Both the position numbers and the translations under genes were made by a program. Below, in pieces: positions 26,836 through 34,788 of a stretch of 63,578 nt of DNA (the stretch's first letter is position 1; every line of letters begins with the position of its first letter). The stretch comes from Opitutaceae bacterium (GTDB taxonomy: Bacteria; Verrucomicrobiota; Verrucomicrobiia; Opitutales; Opitutaceae). The stretch lies in the NCBI GenBank assembly GCA_024711005.1, contig JANJTQ010000199.1, positions 1 to 63,578 of the forward strand. Direction: 5' to 3'. Under the pieces are notes generated by a model. That model was given only the letters and a program-made list of their open reading frames with translations, was not told the origin of the DNA and did no database searches.

Positions 26836-29800
26836 ATGAAGTTGCCTCGACCGCTACGCGTGGCGCTCGCCATGCCCCTGATCGTGCTCGCCACCGTCAC
26901 CACAGCCCGCGCCCAAGCTCAAGTCCTCGTGAACGACTCGTTCGCTTCCGCCACCATCAACAACAACGTCGTCGCATCCGTCACCACCTGGGAGCGCAAC
27001 GGCAACAACGGCACCCTCTCCCTCCAGGGCGAATCCGGCGCCGGCACCTTGGACAGCAGCGACGTTCTCCAGTATGCGCCCGGTGGGGGCTTCAACACCG
27101 TCCGCGGCCACATCCCCGTCCCCTCCCCCAATCCGGTTCCCGGAGCCACCACCGTCGACATGGGCAGCGGCGACATCCTCACCGTTGTCATCGACCTCCG
27201 GATCACGTCCTCGCCCATCAACGCCCTCGTCGATGGGCTCCGGATCGGTCTCGGTTCCGCGGCCGGCACCTACGGTTTCCAGATCGGCACCGGCGGCACC
27301 ACCGGCGCGCAATTCCGCCGCTTCACCGACGGTGCCATCGCCCACGGTCCGAATACTCTTCTCACCACCACCGGCACGCCCCGCTCCATCGGCAACAACA
27401 CCCCGGGCACCTTCACCTTCACCGTGAAGCGCGCCAGTCACACCACCGTCGAGCTCACCATGAAGCTCGTCCACGCCGGCCAGACCACCACCTGGACCGC
27501 CGCCGACACCGACGCCAACGCGCTCCTCTCCAACTTCGACAAAATCATCGTCTCCCAAGGCAACTCCACGATGACCATCCGGCTCGACGATGCCGTCGTC
27601 ACCTACACGCCGCGCACCCTCGAAGGGCGGACGCTCGCCCGCTGGAAGTTCGACGAACCGCCGCTCACCGGCATCGACGCCCAGGTTTATGCGTGGGACG
27701 ACACCATCTACCACAACGAGCTCCAACTCCGCCAAGGCGGTGCGATCGCCGACCGCCACACTGACTCCGGCACCGGCGTCTCCGGTCGCCCCCACGACCG
27801 CGCGCTTCTCGCCGACGGCCGCGGCATCGCCGAGAACCCTCAAATCAACGGCCTCTGGCAAAACCGTGCGCAGATCACCTTCGCCGGCTGGGTCAAAATC
27901 AACTCCGTCCCCGCCACCGGTGTCCACCTCCTCGACTGGCCCGGCGCATCCGGCGTGAAGCTCTGGTTTTCCGCCCCCGGCAAACTCACGCTCCGCATCG
28001 GCGCCGACACCGCCACACCCGCCGACTTCACCACCACCGACCCCATCCTCACATCCAACCACGTAGGCAACTGGGTTTACCTCGCCGTCACCTACCGCGG
28101 CAACACCGGCAATGGCGTGAAGTTCTACCGCGCCACCACCATCACGGACGTCGGAGTCATCGACGCCCCCCTCGGCAACACCACCGCGATCGGCAACATC
28201 CGCAACACCGGTCCCGGCGACCTCCACCTCGGCTCCGATCGCAACGGTGCATCCAAGTTCCCCGGCCAGATTGACGACTTCATGGTCCACGAGCGCGAAC
28301 TCACGCTGACCAACTTGCGCAGCTTCCGGCTCTCCGGCCGCAACCCCAACGACGCCAGTCCTAACGATTTCCCGCCCCAGGAGCGTGTCCTCAACGGTAA
28401 GTTCACCATCCGCGAAGGCTTCACCGACCGTGGCGACGGCTGGGGCAATGATACCTATGGTGCCGTCGCCAACCACTCCTATCACACCACCCCCGGGGAT
28501 TGTCACAGTCCGGGCGGCGTGCAGCGTTTCCAAGTGACGGCGATCACCCCTGACAACAGCAGCTCCGCCAGCAGGCTCGTGCAGGACGTCATGTTGAAGG
28601 CCGGCAAGATCTACAAGGCCTCCGTCTGGCTCCGCTCGAAACCCACCGACGAGGAACCATACCGCGGCGGAAAAATCCGTTTCCACCTCCGCAAGAAGTT
28701 CGCGTACTTCACACCCTATGCCACCCGGACCATCGATCTCATCCCCGACGGCCAATGGCGTGAATACACCGTCACCGGTGGCACCTACCACGACGCGGTC
28801 GCCTATTTTGCCATCGAGTTCCTCTCCACCGGCACCGTCTGGATCGACGACGCCTCGCTCGTCGAAATCGATGCGCCGATCGGCGTCCGCGAGGAACTCG
28901 ATGGAGTCAAAAACACACCTGTTCCCGGCCGATTTTTTGGCATCCACCTCAACCAACTCAGCGGTAACAACACGCCCACCACCGCCTATCACCCTTTCTG
29001 GCCGGCGTTGGGGCAAAAAACCCTTCGCCTCTGGGACACCAAGACCCGCTGGGGCGACATCGAGATCGAGCAAAACACCTTCGACTACTGGGATCGCTTC
29101 GACCTCTACGTGAACCGCGGTGTCACCGGTTCCCCCGACACCAGTATCATTTACACGCTCGGCATGCCGCCCACTTGGGCCGTCGTGCCAGACCCCAAAC
29201 ACATGCTCTACTCCAACGTCTTTGAATCACCAAACAAGGTCTCCAGTGGCCCCCCCAACGTCGGTTCCAATTGGGCCAACTGGACAAGCTACATCTCGAA
29301 GGTCCGTGATCACGCCAACGGTCGCATCAAGTACTGGGAGATATGGAACGAGGCCAACGTCAAGGGAAGCAACGACGAGAACGACCCCACCGCCTACAGC
29401 GGCACCATCCCTCAAATGGTCGAACTGGCCCACGCCGCCGCAGCCGTCCTCAAGACCGATAGCTCCAACAAAATATTGTCCCCCAACGTCACTGTCAGCG
29501 GATGGCAATGGTTCGAACAGTACATGAACGAAGCCCGGTCACGCGGCCCCGCCTACCTCGACGTCCCCGACATCTACTCATTCCACGCCTACGGCGGGCG
29601 CATCCCCGAGAACCGTCGCGTCTTCACCGCCAGCTTTAGGGACATCCTCTCCCGCTATCCGACCGAGGCTGGCAAACCCATCTGGAACACCGAGGGCTCG
29701 GAACGCGTCACCGACGCTCCCATCGAGGAAAAAGCCGGCATCGTCAGCCGCAGCTACATCACCCAGTGGATCAATGGCGTCTCCAACTATACGTGGTACA

Positions 29801-30612
29801 CCTGGGAAGGCAGCGGCACCGGCATCCCCATCGCGCAAAAAATCGGCGGCGTTTACAGCACCGTACCTCCCCCCGCCGGAATCGCCTACCGAGAGACCGC
29901 CAGCTGGCTCGTCGGCGCGAAGGTCGTCGCCAAGACCGTCACGCCCACCAGCGCCGGCACCGAGCGTTGGGTCGTCGAGATCACCCGCCCCGGCACCTAC
30001 AAGGGGTACATCATCTGGGACACCGCGATCGGCTCTCCCTACAACTGGACTATCCCTTCTTCCTGGAACCCCGCACCGGTGCGCAAGCGCACGCTCAACG
30101 GCACCGCGACGGCCTTCAGCGGCAACACCGTCGCCATCGGCAACGCGCCGATTCTGCTGGAGTCGGGAGACATCAAAATCGAGGCGGAGCACCTCGTCGT
30201 TTACGACTCCTCCGACGACGACCTGATCGGTTCCCCCAGTGACACCAGCCTCAGCGGCGGAGCGGGTGCCAGCTACAACGCCACCGTGGTCAACGACTAC
30301 ATCACCTACATCATGCCCAACGTCGGCATCGGCTCCTACAAGGTTTATGCGGGGGTCAAGAGGTGGACGAACCGCGGCATCTTCAAGTTGGAGATCGCCG
30401 ATTGGAAGCCGCTCCCCGCACCGACGTTCCCTTCGCCGCTCGCGACCGGTGTCGATACCCGCAATTCCTCGGCGGACTACGTGGAACTGCCCCTCGGCGG
30501 CACGTGGACCATCACCACGACCGGCGACAAGCTCTTCAAGTTCACCGTCACCGGAACCTCCGGTACAGGCTACGTCCTTCTCTTCGACTACATCCGTCTC
30601 GAACGCCAGTAA
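26836..30612 (+). CDS. secreted multi-module GH39-like (clan GH-A) glycosidase
   Basis: A 1,258-residue exported enzyme. Layout: signal peptide (1-26); concanavalin-like domain (about 30-255); LamG domain (about 263-505, with SGTGVSGRPHDRA); a CBM-like domain starting ERVLNGKF (about 516-690); a TIM barrel (about 698-1090); and a C-terminal CBM6/35-like domain starting GDIKIEAEHL (about 1113-1258). The barrel has the two clan GH-A glutamates: acid/base Glu839 in WEIWNEAN and nucleophile Glu953 in IWNTEGSE. It resembles GH39-type families, but the exact family is uncertain. ATG 26836 gives a proper signal peptide. An operator lies 120 nt upstream, and a strong terminator follows the stop. It is probably an endo- or exo-acting surface glycosidase. 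Confidence 0.83.
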   Translation: MKLPRPLRVALAMPLIVLATVTTARAQAQVLVNDSFASATINNNVVASVTTWERNGNNGTLSLQGESGAGTLDSSDVLQYAPGGGFNTVRGHIPVPSPNPVPGATTVDMGSGDILTVVIDLRITSSPINALVDGLRIGLGSAAGTYGFQIGTGGTTGAQFRRFTDGAIAHGPNTLLTTTGTPRSIGNNTPGTFTFTVKRASHTTVELTMKLVHAGQTTTWTAADTDANALLSNFDKIIVSQGNSTMTIRLDDAVVTYTPRTLEGRTLARWKFDEPPLTGIDAQVYAWDDTIYHNELQLRQGGAIADRHTDSGTGVSGRPHDRALLADGRGIAENPQINGLWQNRAQITFAGWVKINSVPATGVHLLDWPGASGVKLWFSAPGKLTLRIGADTATPADFTTTDPILTSNHVGNWVYLAVTYRGNTGNGVKFYRATTITDVGVIDAPLGNTTAIGNIRNTGPGDLHLGSDRNGASKFPGQIDDFMVHERELTLTNLRSFRLSGRNPNDASPNDFPPQERVLNGKFTIREGFTDRGDGWGNDTYGAVANHSYHTTPGDCHSPGGVQRFQVTAITPDNSSSASRLVQDVMLKAGKIYKASVWLRSKPTDEEPYRGGKIRFHLRKKFAYFTPYATRTIDLIPDGQWREYTVTGGTYHDAVAYFAIEFLSTGTVWIDDASLVEIDAPIGVREELDGVKNTPVPGRFFGIHLNQLSGNNTPTTAYHPFWPALGQKTLRLWDTKTRWGDIEIEQNTFDYWDRFDLYVNRGVTGSPDTSIIYTLGMPPTWAVVPDPKHMLYSNVFESPNKVSSGPPNVGSNWANWTSYISKVRDHANGRIKYWEIWNEANVKGSNDENDPTAYSGTIPQMVELAHAAAAVLKTDSSNKILSPNVTVSGWQWFEQYMNEARSRGPAYLDVPDIYSFHAYGGRIPENRRVFTASFRDILSRYPTEAGKPIWNTEGSERVTDAPIEEKAGIVSRSYITQWINGVSNYTWYTWEGSGTGIPIAQKIGGVYSTVPPPAGIAYRETASWLVGAKVVAKTVTPTSAGTERWVVEITRPGTYKGYIIWDTAIGSPYNWTIPSSWNPAPVRKRTLNGTATAFSGNTVAIGNAPILLESGDIKIEAEHLVVYDSSDDDLIGSPSDTSLSGGAGASYNATVVNDYITYIMPNVGIGSYKVYAGVKRWTNRGIFKLEIADWKPLPAPTFPSPLATGVDTRNSSADYVELPLGGTWTITTTGDKLFKFTVTGTSGTGYVLLFDYIRLERQ

Positions 30613-30641
30613 AGGATTCGAACGCGTCCGTCGTTCACCTC

Positions 30642-30674
30642 AGCCTCGCGGCTCGTGCCGCGGGGCTTTTTTTT
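30642..30674 (+). terminator. rho-independent terminator of the GH39-like gene
   Basis: AGCCTCGCGGC and GCCGCGGGGCT form an 11-bp stem with one G-T pair and a TCGT loop, followed by eight or more T. It begins 30 nt after the stop codon, so the GH39-like gene is a single-gene unit. Confidence 0.92.
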
Positions 30675-30715
30675 GAAATCCGAGTTCTCACGACAGTCAT
30701 CTCCTGCGATGACGC

Positions 30716-30729
30716 CTGAACCGTTTCAA
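30716..30729. promoter_or_regulatory. LacI-type operator, copy 4
   Basis: CTGAACCGTTTCAA matches the consensus at 11 of 12 fixed positions. It lies just after the upstream terminator and 136 nt before the DUF2264 gene start. Confidence 0.68.
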
Positions 30730-30865
30730 CCCCGCGCCCCCTTTTCAAAACGGCCGCCGCTTCGCACCGTCTCCGCCATGACTTCTCCGTCCCGCCGCTT
30801 TGTCGCACTTCCGGCCGGAGCCCACGACATCGGAATGTAGCCGATCCGCCCGGAAGACGACACAC

Positions 30866-32716
30866 ATGCATCATCCCCGGCTCAGAGCCAACCCGCTCGC
30901 GTCACGCGCCGATCTCCGGCGGGCGTTGCTCGATCTTTGGCAACCGCTGCAGCCGTACCTCGAACACGAGGACGCGGCGATTTCGCTCGGAGCCAACGAG
31001 GCGGGCTACGGTCAGCCCGGGCGTCTCCTCGAAGCCTTCACCCGGCCTCTCTGGGGTCTTGTTTCCCTCCATGCCGGCGGCGCGGATTTCCCCCACTGGC
31101 CGCTCTACCAACATGGCCTCGCCGCAGGCGTGAACCCCCGGCACCCGCATTACTGGGGCGAAGCCGGGGACCACGACCAGCGCTTCGTGGAAATGGCCGT
31201 TCTCGGCCTCGGCCTGGTGTGCGCCCGCGACCGGCTCTGGGATCCTTTGCCGGAAAAATCACGAGTCCATCTCGTCGCCTGGCTCTCTCAAATCAACACC
31301 CGCCGTCTGCCGGACAACAACTGGAGGTTCTTTCGTGTATTCACAAATCTAGGACTGAAGGCGGTCGGCGCACCGTCCGCCCCCGCGCTCGTCGAAGAGG
31401 ACCTCGATTGCATCGACGGCTGTTATCAGGGCGACGGCTGGTACACCGACGGCAAAGGTCCCCAGCGCGACTACTACATTCCGATGGCGATACACTTCTA
31501 CGGCCTCCTGCTGGCCGGATTGCCCGGCGCGCTCGCACCGGATCGGGCCGCGCGATTCCGGGAGCGGGCGAGGCGTTTCGCCGCGGATTTCGCCGCCTGG
31601 TTCGCCGCCGACGGCTCCGCCATTCCGATCGGACGCAGCCTCACCTACCGGTTTGCCCAGGGCGCCTTTTGGGGCGCCCTCGCGTTCGCCGGCGAGGAAG
31701 CGCTGCCGTGGGGCGTGATCAAGGGCCTGCACCTCCGCCACCTTCGCTGGTGGCTTCGCCAGCCGGTGTTCACCGGGACCGGCGTGCTCACCCTCGGCTA
31801 CGGCTACCCCAACCTGATCGTCTCCGAAGGATACAACGCCCCGGGCTCGCCCTACTGGGCCTGCAAGGCGTTCCTTCCGCTGGCCCTGCCCGAAGAGCAT
31901 CCGTTCTGGCAGGCGGAGGAGCTTCCCTGCCCGGTTCCGTCCCTCTCCGTCCAACCCGGAGCCGGACTGATCCTCTGCCGCGATGAATCCCGCGACCACG
32001 TCGTCGCGCTCTCCAGCAACCAGGTCCCGTCATGGCCGCTCCGGCATGCGGCATCCAAGTATCCAAAATTCGCATACTCAAACGCGTTCGGCTTCGGTGT
32101 GCCGGCGGGCGGCTCCGCGCCCGAATGGGGCGGGGCCGACGGCATGCTGATGCTCTCCGACGACGGTCGTGACTGGCGCGGACGCGAAACATTGCTCGAC
32201 GAGCGATACCCGGGCGCGACGCTTTACACCCGTTGGTCTCCGTGGCCCGACGTCGAGGTGGAAACCTGGCTCACCCCCGTTCCGCCCGGCCACTTGCGCG
32301 TTCACCGCGTGGTCACCGGGCGCCCGTTGCAAAGCGTCGAAGGAGGATTCGCAGTGAGTCGCCTGCGGGAAACTCCGACCGACGGGGACGGGGCGCGCGC
32401 GCACACAGGTTTTTTTCTCGACCACGCACAAGGCTTCAGCGGCGTGCGCGACCTCGCCGGCGAACGCCGAGGCCGGGCCGTCGAAACGGAGCCGAACACC
32501 AATGTCCTCCACCCTCTCGTTTCGGTTCCGGTTCTCGAAGGCGCGCATCCGGCGGGCGAATGCCGGCTCTTCACCGCCGTGGCCGGCCTGCCCGGGGAAG
32601 GCCACGGCGAAGCCGGTCGCACCTTCCTCGATTCGCTGCGCCTGCAACCCGGGCCGGCCGGACCTCAACTCTGGCGGGCGGACACACTGCTTTTGGACAA
32701 TCTCTCGCCTCGATAA
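30866..32716 (+). CDS. DUF2264 domain-containing protein
   Basis: A 616-residue protein without a signal peptide. The N-terminal 370 residues match DUF2264, an (alpha/alpha)-toroid domain: ISLGANEAGYGQPGRLLEAF, HYWGEAGDHDQRFVEMA, NNWRFFRVFTNLGL and GDGWYTDGKGPQRDYYIPMA. The C-terminal 240 residues are beta-rich. The fold is shared with lyases and glycosidases of the heparinase/GH88-like kind, so a role on unsaturated or uronic-acid oligosaccharides is an inference only. ATG 30866 is the first start that gives the family N-terminus. It is followed after 30 nt by a LamG gene, forming an operon with an operator upstream. Confidence 0.84.
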   Translation: MHHPRLRANPLASRADLRRALLDLWQPLQPYLEHEDAAISLGANEAGYGQPGRLLEAFTRPLWGLVSLHAGGADFPHWPLYQHGLAAGVNPRHPHYWGEAGDHDQRFVEMAVLGLGLVCARDRLWDPLPEKSRVHLVAWLSQINTRRLPDNNWRFFRVFTNLGLKAVGAPSAPALVEEDLDCIDGCYQGDGWYTDGKGPQRDYYIPMAIHFYGLLLAGLPGALAPDRAARFRERARRFAADFAAWFAADGSAIPIGRSLTYRFAQGAFWGALAFAGEEALPWGVIKGLHLRHLRWWLRQPVFTGTGVLTLGYGYPNLIVSEGYNAPGSPYWACKAFLPLALPEEHPFWQAEELPCPVPSLSVQPGAGLILCRDESRDHVVALSSNQVPSWPLRHAASKYPKFAYSNAFGFGVPAGGSAPEWGGADGMLMLSDDGRDWRGRETLLDERYPGATLYTRWSPWPDVEVETWLTPVPPGHLRVHRVVTGRPLQSVEGGFAVSRLRETPTDGDGARAHTGFFLDHAQGFSGVRDLAGERRGRAVETEPNTNVLHPLVSVPVLEGAHPAGECRLFTAVAGLPGEGHGEAGRTFLDSLRLQPGPAGPQLWRADTLLLDNLSPR

Positions 32717-32746
32717 ACTCGTCCCCGAAAACCATCCGCTTCCGCC

Positions 32747-33568
32747 ATGCACACCCCGCCGACCTCCGCCCGCTCCCTCCTCGCCGCCGCCTTCGTCGCA
32801 GCGCTTGTTCCAACCCTCGAAACCCGCGCCGAACTTCTCGGCCAATGGCGCTTCAACGAAACCGGAAGCCTCGCCCACGACGATTCCGGCAAGCACAACC
32901 ACCTCGTCATCCGCCGCGATCGCACCAACCCGTTCGACGGGCACACTCCGGACGGAACCGGCGTCTCGGGCCGGCCCGGCGACCGCGCCTTCGATCCCTA
33001 CGCGTGGAAACACTACAAGAATGGCAACGCCACGAGCCCCGATCGCGTGCATGCCGACTACGCCTCCCTCGCCAGCTTCACCATCGTCGCCTGGGTCAGG
33101 ATCAACGCCGTGCCCAAGCAGGGCGAAACCCTGTTTCTTTTGAACGCGGACAATAACATCAAGATCACCTTCTACACGCGCGACGAAAGCGGCTGGGGCA
33201 CGCTGGAGATCGCCTCGAAAAAATTCGGCAGCCAGGAAAGATGGCTCGGCGAGGACGACATCGGCGCGTGGGTCAACCTCGCCGTCACCTACGATTCCAC
33301 CTTGCGTTCAAAAGCGGTGAAATTCTATCGCGCCGACGCAAAGACACCGATCCGCGCACCCTTTTCGGAAACAGGCAACGGTCAGGCGACGGGACCGGTC
33401 AAAAACATCGCCCTCGGCGGCCCGTTGCCCGTCACGCTCATGCTCGGCAACGTCGCCGACGCCAACCGCACTTGGAAGGGCCTGATCGACGAGGTGCGTT
33501 TCTACAACACCGCGCTCGGCCCGGACGAACTCGAGGCGCTGCGCCGGCGCTCCGTCGCGGTGGACTGA
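32747..33568 (+). CDS. secreted LamG-domain protein
   Basis: A 273-residue exported protein with a signal peptide (about 1-28, ending TRA) and a single LamG/concanavalin-like domain filling the rest. It is related to the LamG module (about 263-505) of the GH39-like enzyme at 26836: DGTGVSGRPGDRAF aligns with SGTGVSGRPHDRAL, and WVNLAVTYDS with WVYLAVTYRG. Without a catalytic domain it probably acts as a secreted or periplasmic sugar-binding protein. It lies 30 nt downstream of the DUF2264 gene. Confidence 0.83.
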   Translation: MHTPPTSARSLLAAAFVAALVPTLETRAELLGQWRFNETGSLAHDDSGKHNHLVIRRDRTNPFDGHTPDGTGVSGRPGDRAFDPYAWKHYKNGNATSPDRVHADYASLASFTIVAWVRINAVPKQGETLFLLNADNNIKITFYTRDESGWGTLEIASKKFGSQERWLGEDDIGAWVNLAVTYDSTLRSKAVKFYRADAKTPIRAPFSETGNGQATGPVKNIALGGPLPVTLMLGNVADANRTWKGLIDEVRFYNTALGPDELEALRRRSVAVD

Positions 33569-33614
33569 TCGGCGCGGACGCCCCCGACCGGTCCGGCATG
33601 CGACGCCCCGACGA

Positions 33615-34643
33615 TCAACCCGCTGTCGCCGGCTCCGCGCGCAACGTCGCCCCTTCCACCCACTCCAAACCGATGCTCATCGCCAACGGGGCATCCGGCA
33701 GGCCGAACTCCTTTCGCCGCAGAAACCTGTGCAGCAACTCCACCGCCAGCCGGTTGCGCACCCGTCGCAGTTGCAGGAAGCCCGAGAGCGGCGTGTCATA
33801 CGGCGGAAGGTCCAGGCAACAGTAGCCATAATCCACCGGAGCACTCAGTCCTCTCGCCGCCAGCACCTTCAGCGGACGATCATCCTGATTGGCGATCACG
33901 ACATCCGGACGCCGCTTTTCGAACCAACGCAGAAACGCGTCCTCATCCCAATCAGGCATGTCGAGAAACAGCGCACTCTTCCGCAACCCGAGGCGCAGGG
34001 CAGCCATGTCGAAACCGCCCACCCAGTCCGTGAAACGCCGCATGTCGGCCACCAGGCCGATGCGACGATAGCCGCGCCGATGGCATCGCATCACCGCGGT
34101 ATAGGTCTCGTTGGTCGAGTGCGAGCTGATGCAATGAAATGGAATTTCGTCCGGAGGCGGAGAAATCATGATCGTGGCAAACGACGTCCAGTCGAACTTC
34201 ACTTCGGGCAGCGGCCGGCTGTTGGCCTCGATCAGCAGTCCCCGGATGTTGCGCGCCTGCAGTTGCCGCAACAACGACGCGGCCTCGGCCGGCGTCCGCG
34301 GAAATGGAAACGGGTTCACCGCGTAACCAAGCTCCGAGGCCACCTCCGCAACCACCGTTTCCCACTGGCTGGCGCCAGTTGCCGCCGCCCACCCCTCGGA
34401 TTGGGGAACGTCCGTATTCGTCAGCACCCCCAGCGTCCCATAGAACGCGCCTTGCTCCGCCCGGTTGCCGGATTTGGCCAGCGCCTGCGCGGCGGCATCG
34501 GGAAGATAGCCCAGTTCGTCGGCGGCCTTCCGAACGCGTTCGACCGTGGTGGCCGCGATGCCGGGAGCGGCCCGAAGGGCCATTGAAGCGGTGGCGTTGC
34601 TCACGCCGGCATGGCGGGCGACATCGGATAAACGAATACGCAT
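33615..34643 (-). CDS. LacI family transcriptional regulator (paralogue B)
   Basis: A 342-residue repressor, paralogue of the LacI at 19196-20242. The N-terminal HTH is MRIRLSDVARHAGVSNATAS and the hinge DAAAQALAKSGN. The region that contacts DNA is virtually the same in both, so both should bind the same operator type. The effector domains are also clearly related (RQLQARNIRGL, SHSTNETYTAVMRCHRRGYRR, LPDWDED-like DMPDWDEDAFLRWF) but diverge elsewhere, so ligands may differ. ATG 34643 is used because the alignment begins there. It is divergent from a GH39-like gene, with an operator in the shared spacer 83 nt from its own start. Confidence 0.9.
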   Translation of the reverse strand: MRIRLSDVARHAGVSNATASMALRAAPGIAATTVERVRKAADELGYLPDAAAQALAKSGNRAEQGAFYGTLGVLTNTDVPQSEGWAAATGASQWETVVAEVASELGYAVNPFPFPRTPAEAASLLRQLQARNIRGLLIEANSRPLPEVKFDWTSFATIMISPPPDEIPFHCISSHSTNETYTAVMRCHRRGYRRIGLVADMRRFTDWVGGFDMAALRLGLRKSALFLDMPDWDEDAFLRWFEKRRPDVVIANQDDRPLKVLAARGLSAPVDYGYCCLDLPPYDTPLSGFLQLRRVRNRLAVELLHRFLRRKEFGLPDAPLAMSIGLEWVEGATLRAEPATAG

Positions 34644-34726
34644 GGGGTGTGCGCCCATCGTTCTCAGCTTCCACACGGCGAATCAATGCCGGATCACCAT
34701 CCGCACGGTCCGGCCGCGCATTCCTT

Positions 34727-34740
34727 TTAAAACGCTTCAA
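34727..34740. promoter_or_regulatory. LacI-type operator, copy 5
   Basis: TTAAAACGCTTCAA differs from the consensus at one fixed position. It lies 48 nt before the GH39-like gene and 83 nt before the divergent LacI gene, so it may control both, including autoregulation. Confidence 0.7.
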
Positions 34741-34788
34741 GTTTGCCCGCCGTTGTCCGACCTGACGCTCTCGTCGTGAACATACGCC

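Noticed and set aside
26854-29202. A 782-codon minus-strand open frame opposite the GH39-like gene at 26836
   Set aside because: Val/Gly/Glu-rich shadow without domain features; the plus-strand gene has a signal peptide and catalytic glutamates.
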